A stretch of DNA of 64,000 bases from assembly GCF_011046245.1 (NCBI RefSeq), contig NZ_CP049244.1:620001-684000 (forward strand), read 5' to 3'. The notes below the pieces were generated by a model. It saw nothing but the letters and a program-made list of their open reading frames with translations, was not told the DNA's origin and ran no database searches. The DNA is from Allorhizobium pseudoryzae (lineage in GTDB: Bacteria > Pseudomonadota > Alphaproteobacteria > Rhizobiales > Rhizobiaceae). Positions 61,001 to 64,000 of the stretch are shown piece by piece. The position numbers and the translations under genes were made by a program. How positions within the stretch are numbered: position 1 is the stretch's first letter; each line of letters opens with the position of its first letter.

Positions 61001-62638
61001 TCAGGCCGGCTCTGTCTCGCCAAACACCGGCAACTCGCCACGCCGTGCCAGTTCCTCGCGGATCATCTTCTTGGTGATCTTGCCGTAGGCCGATTTGGGC
61101 ATTGCATCCCAGAAGATGACGGCCTTCGGCAGCTTGTAGCGGGCGATCTTGTCTTCGAGGAAGGCTCTGAGATTGATGCTCTCAGGCACCACGCCCGGCC
61201 TTGCGACGCAAACCGCGATGCCGACCTCGCCCCATACGGGATCCGGAACGCCGAGCACCGCCGTTTCGCTGATATCCGGATGGGAGAGGATCTTCTCCTC
61301 GATCTCGCGCGGATAGATGTTGGAGCCGCCCGAGATATACATGTCGGAGGCGCGCCCGGTGATGTAGATGAAGCCGTTTTCGTCGCGGTGGCCGAGATCA
61401 CCGGTACGGAACCAGCCCTCGCGAAACGCCTTCGCATTGGCCTCCGGATTGTTGTAATAGCCGGCAAAGACCGCCGGGCCGATGACGCAAATTTCACCGG
61501 TCACGCCGGCGTCCACCTCGCGGCCGGCCTCGTCCTGGATCTGCACCTCCATGCCGGTGCGGTCATAGCCGCAGGTCCCGAGCCGCGCTTGCGGACCGTC
61601 TTCCCCGCTATGCAGCTCCGGCGGCAAGACGGTGATGTTGCCGGTCACCTCTCCCAGGCCGAAATATTGCACCAGAACCGGGCCGAGTTTTGCCAGCGCC
61701 CGTTTCTGGTCGGCGCGATACATCGGCGCGCCGGCATAGATCACATACCGCAGCGAGGAATGATCGAACCGATCGACAGCCGGGTCCTCCACCAGCATCT
61801 TCAGGATCGTCGGCACCGTGAAGAGATTGGAGACCTTCCAGCGCTCGATCAGCTGCCAGATGGCGGCAACGTCCAGCTTCTCCGCTGCCGGCAGGATGGT
61901 TTTGACCCCATGCGCCACCTGCACCAGCTGGTGCACGCCGGCCCCATGCGAGAGCGGTGCAACCACGATCGAAGCATCCGCGGGCCCCGTGCCCGGCATG
62001 AGATCGCACAGGTGATTGGTGATGACAAAGGCCATCTGGCCATGCGTCAGGACGGCCGCCTTCGGCCGCCCGGTCGTGCCGGAGGTGAAGAAGAACCAGC
62101 AGGGATCATCCCGGAAAATCGGCGGAGTGACCGCTTTTTTCCCCAGGTGAGCCTCCACGATGGTGTCATAGTCGGGACCGAAATCGGCTGCCCCGATGGC
62201 GATCACGAAATCAAGGTCCGCCGCACGACGGCAGGCATCGGCATGGCCGGCAAAACCATGGTGGCAGATCATGCCGCGCGCGCCGCTCGCCTCCGCCTGA
62301 TAGGCCACCTCATCCGGCGACTGGCGGAAATTCGTCGGCACCCAGACGGCACCCACCCGGAAGCAGGCGAACATGGATTCGAACATCTGATTGTTGTTCG
62401 AGGATTGCACCAGAATGCGATCGCCTTTTTTGACGCCAAAGCGGGAGACCAGCGCATCCGCCATGGCATCGACGCGCGCCTCCATCTCGGTCCATGTCCA
62501 CTGCCGGTCGCCCCAGACAAAGCCGATCTCGTGCGGCAGACGCCGGGCGGCCTGGGTCAGGAAATGCGACAGGTTCATCACCCGCGTCGTTGCAGGCGAA
62601 ACGCCGCCGCGCGGACCGGCGGCCTCACTGGTGCTCAT
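61001..62638 (-). CDS. Acyl-CoA/aryl-CoA synthetase (AMP-forming)
   Basis: A 545-residue ANL-superfamily ligase. The AMP-binding motif is FFTSGTTGRPKAAVLTH; A5/A8-type motifs YYNNPEANAKAF, TGDLGHRDENGFIYITGR and SGGSNIYPREIEEKI follow, and the catalytic C-terminal Lys lies in KSAYGKITKK. It activates a carboxylic acid as CoA thioester; the acid is not known. Its ATG overlaps the thiolase stop (ATGA). Confidence 0.88.
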   Translation of the reverse strand: MSTSEAAGPRGGVSPATTRVMNLSHFLTQAARRLPHEIGFVWGDRQWTWTEMEARVDAMADALVSRFGVKKGDRILVQSSNNNQMFESMFACFRVGAVWVPTNFRQSPDEVAYQAEASGARGMICHHGFAGHADACRRAADLDFVIAIGAADFGPDYDTIVEAHLGKKAVTPPIFRDDPCWFFFTSGTTGRPKAAVLTHGQMAFVITNHLCDLMPGTGPADASIVVAPLSHGAGVHQLVQVAHGVKTILPAAEKLDVAAIWQLIERWKVSNLFTVPTILKMLVEDPAVDRFDHSSLRYVIYAGAPMYRADQKRALAKLGPVLVQYFGLGEVTGNITVLPPELHSGEDGPQARLGTCGYDRTGMEVQIQDEAGREVDAGVTGEICVIGPAVFAGYYNNPEANAKAFREGWFRTGDLGHRDENGFIYITGRASDMYISGGSNIYPREIEEKILSHPDISETAVLGVPDPVWGEVGIAVCVARPGVVPESINLRAFLEDKIARYKLPKAVIFWDAMPKSAYGKITKKMIREELARRGELPVFGETEPA

Positions 62639-63804
62639 CGGATGCGCTCCATGATCGATACGTAATTGGCAACCGCGGTTCCGCCCATGTTGAAGACGCC
62701 GGCAAGCTCCGCCTTTGGCACCTGCATGTCGCCGGCCTCACCGGCAAGCTGCATGGCCGCCATCACATGCATCGAGACGCCCGTTGCGCCGATCGGGTGA
62801 CCCTTGGCTTTCAGCCCGCCCGACGGATTGACCGGCAGAGAGCCCGATTTCGTCGTCACGCCGTCGCGCACCACATGCCGGGCCTCGCCCGGCTTTGCGA
62901 GCCCCATCGCTTCGTATTCGATGAGTTCGGCAATCGTGAAGCAGTCGTGGGTCTCGACAAAGGAGAGATCGCCCAAACTCGCGCCGGCAAGATCGAGAGC
63001 ACCTGCCCAGGCGCGTCGTGCGCCTTCGAAGGCGAGCGGATCGCGCCGGCTGAGCGCCAGGATGTCGTTGACGTGCTTTCGTCCGCGAAAGCCGATGGCA
63101 CGCGACAGTGACGCCGCCGTCTCTTCATCCGCCAGCACCAGGGCGGCGGCCCCATCGGAGATCAGCGAACAATCGGTGCGCCTCAGCGGTGCTGCAACAT
63201 AGGGGTTCTTATCGGAGACCGTGTTGCAGAAATCGAAGCCGAAATCCTTGCGCATATGGGCATAAGGATTGGCGACGCCATTTTCATGATTCTTCGCCGC
63301 AATCATTGCGAGCTCTTCCGAGCAATCGCCGTAACGCTGGAAATAGGCCTGCGCGATGCGGCCGAACTGTCCGGCAAACCCGCCGGGAATATCGCCTTCT
63401 TCGGCGCGGTAGCAGGCCGACAGCAGGATGTCGCCGACCTCGGCGGTCGGAAGCGCCGTCATCTTCTCCGCACCGACGACCAGCGCGATGCGACCGCGGC
63501 CCGCCTCAATGAAGTCCATCGCGCTATAGAGGGCGGCCGAGCCGGTGGCGCAGGCATTTTCGAAGCGAACGGCCGGTGTATAGGTCAGCCGCTCATCGCC
63601 CATGGCCACCAGTGCGGCCTGGAAATCCTGCTTCGAGAAACCGTTGTTCATCACGCCGACGAAGATGCCGTCGATCTCCGCGGCACCGATGCCGGCATGC
63701 TCGAGCGCCGGCGCCACGACGGAGGCCATCAGCTGCTCGGTATTGTCCAGCGCGGATTTTCCGAAGGGCGAATGCGCCCATCCCACGATCTGTGCCTTGC
63801 TCAT
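62635..63804 (-). CDS. Thiolase family protein, SCP2/non-degradative type
   Basis: A 389-residue thiolase-fold protein. Cys85 (RFENACATGSAAL) and His in KAKGHPIGATG are present, but the second active-site Cys of the C-terminal CxG motif is replaced (VFNMGGTAVANY), as in SCP2-type thiolases. It may split or condense a CoA ester. It starts inside the stop of the upstream IclR-type gene (ATGA), so the operon probably includes its own regulator. Confidence 0.85.
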   Translation of the reverse strand: MSKAQIVGWAHSPFGKSALDNTEQLMASVVAPALEHAGIGAAEIDGIFVGVMNNGFSKQDFQAALVAMGDERLTYTPAVRFENACATGSAALYSAMDFIEAGRGRIALVVGAEKMTALPTAEVGDILLSACYRAEEGDIPGGFAGQFGRIAQAYFQRYGDCSEELAMIAAKNHENGVANPYAHMRKDFGFDFCNTVSDKNPYVAAPLRRTDCSLISDGAAALVLADEETAASLSRAIGFRGRKHVNDILALSRRDPLAFEGARRAWAGALDLAGASLGDLSFVETHDCFTIAELIEYEAMGLAKPGEARHVVRDGVTTKSGSLPVNPSGGLKAKGHPIGATGVSMHVMAAMQLAGEAGDMQVPKAELAGVFNMGGTAVANYVSIMERIR

Positions 63805-64000
63805 CGGCTTGCTCTCCTCAAGGGTTTGCGTTGGTCCGGCTCGGCACGGGAGGGCGAGCGGCTCGCCATCATCTCGCCGATCCGTGCTTCGATGCGATCC
63901 ACTTCTTCGCGCAGGACCGCGGCCAGTTCCGGCTGCCGTTCCGGCCGCATCCGGCTGTCGATGGCCGCGATACTGAGCGCACCGGCAACACTGCCGTCCG
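63801..64000 (-). CDS. IclR-family regulator, C-terminal fragment (5' part outside window)
   Basis: The last 200 bases, minus strand, encode about 66 residues in frame ending in TGA at 63801-63803. The block GSVAGALSIAAIDSRMRPER followed by a helix (LAAVLREEVDRIEARIGEMM) is typical of the end of IclR effector domains. The N-terminal DNA-binding half lies outside. Its stop overlaps the thiolase ATG, so it probably heads that operon. Confidence 0.7.
   Translation of the reverse strand, partial: DGSVAGALSIAAIDSRMRPERQPELAAVLREEVDRIEARIGEMMASRSPSRAEPDQRKPLRRASR

Noticed and set aside
60881..62665. Plus-strand ORF of 594 codons opposite the acyl-CoA ligase
   Set aside because: Shadow of a gene with intact AMP-binding motifs on the other strand; composition is typical of antisense frames in high-GC DNA.
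1..64000. tRNA, rRNA, CRISPR, insertion sequences, phage genes
   Set aside because: None seen on reading; no repeated spacers, transposase-like proteins or integrase-like proteins were found.

Overview
The window is high-GC, densely packed chromosomal-type DNA from an alphaproteobacterium, most likely a member of the Rhizobiaceae (Rhizobium/Agrobacterium/Ensifer-like). This is inferred from gene style and content: many carbohydrate ABC importers of the CUT1 class, a C-P lyase (phn) operon with a hexapeptide acetyltransferase, pcaIJF under an IclR-type PcaR, a complete kdp operon with very small KdpF-type peptides, and a perfect FNR/FixK box. No rRNA, tRNA, CRISPR array, insertion sequence or prophage was seen. 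The window opens inside a YhaN-like ATPase gene and closes inside an IclR-family regulator gene.

Layout. 1-1506: 3' part of a YhaN-like AAA ATPase. 1574-8470 (minus strand): a pectin-fragment operon (two permeases, ATPase, binding protein, cytoplasmic GH28 polygalacturonase, GH105 unsaturated uronyl hydrolase) with a divergent AraC regulator (8829-9767). 9783-14878 (minus): a second CUT1/Ugp-like ABC system ending in a GpdQ-like phosphodiesterase. 14968-17598 (minus): P2-type cation ATPase with an FNR/FixK box upstream, followed by a subtilisin autotransporter (17975-19939). 19971-26168: phnF and phnGHIJKL plus an acetyltransferase, with a Pho box and two inverted repeats in the promoter and a small membrane-protein gene on the opposite strand between phnI and phnJ. 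26180-26881: pirin. 27148-33934: a membrane GGDEF-EAL protein followed by two orphan amino-acid-type binding proteins, then a LuxR-type two-component system. 33972-42301: a Cys-repeat/PGVG secreted protein, an MscS channel, a lipoprotein hydrolase, an EF-hand protein and an RND pump. 42410-50589: kdp operon (micro-ORF, kdpF, A, B, C, D, E) plus a degenerate acylphosphatase-like gene. 50684-52850: a split Rieske oxygenase with a GST. 52972-54288: PleD-like diguanylate cyclase. 54310-59282: amidase, pcaR, pcaIJF. 59343-64000 (minus): a CoA-dependent catabolic operon (thiolase, acyl-CoA ligase, SDR, PCC-domain protein) with an IclR regulator.

How it fits together. Much of the window serves a plant- or soil-associated life: import and intracellular breakdown of oligogalacturonides, phosphonate and possibly glycerophosphodiester scavenging, the lower beta-ketoadipate pathway, and K+/osmotic responses. 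The most novel-looking pieces are (i) the three-gene split Rieske oxygenase, where cluster-binding and iron-binding motifs sit on different polypeptides next to a GST, resembling the NdmC/NdmE logic of caffeine N7-demethylation; (ii) the GGDEF-EAL/two-binding-protein operon, reminiscent of NspS-MbaA; (iii) an acylphosphatase-fold protein lacking both catalytic residues, coupled to kdpE; and (iv) the small antisense membrane protein inside the phn operon.
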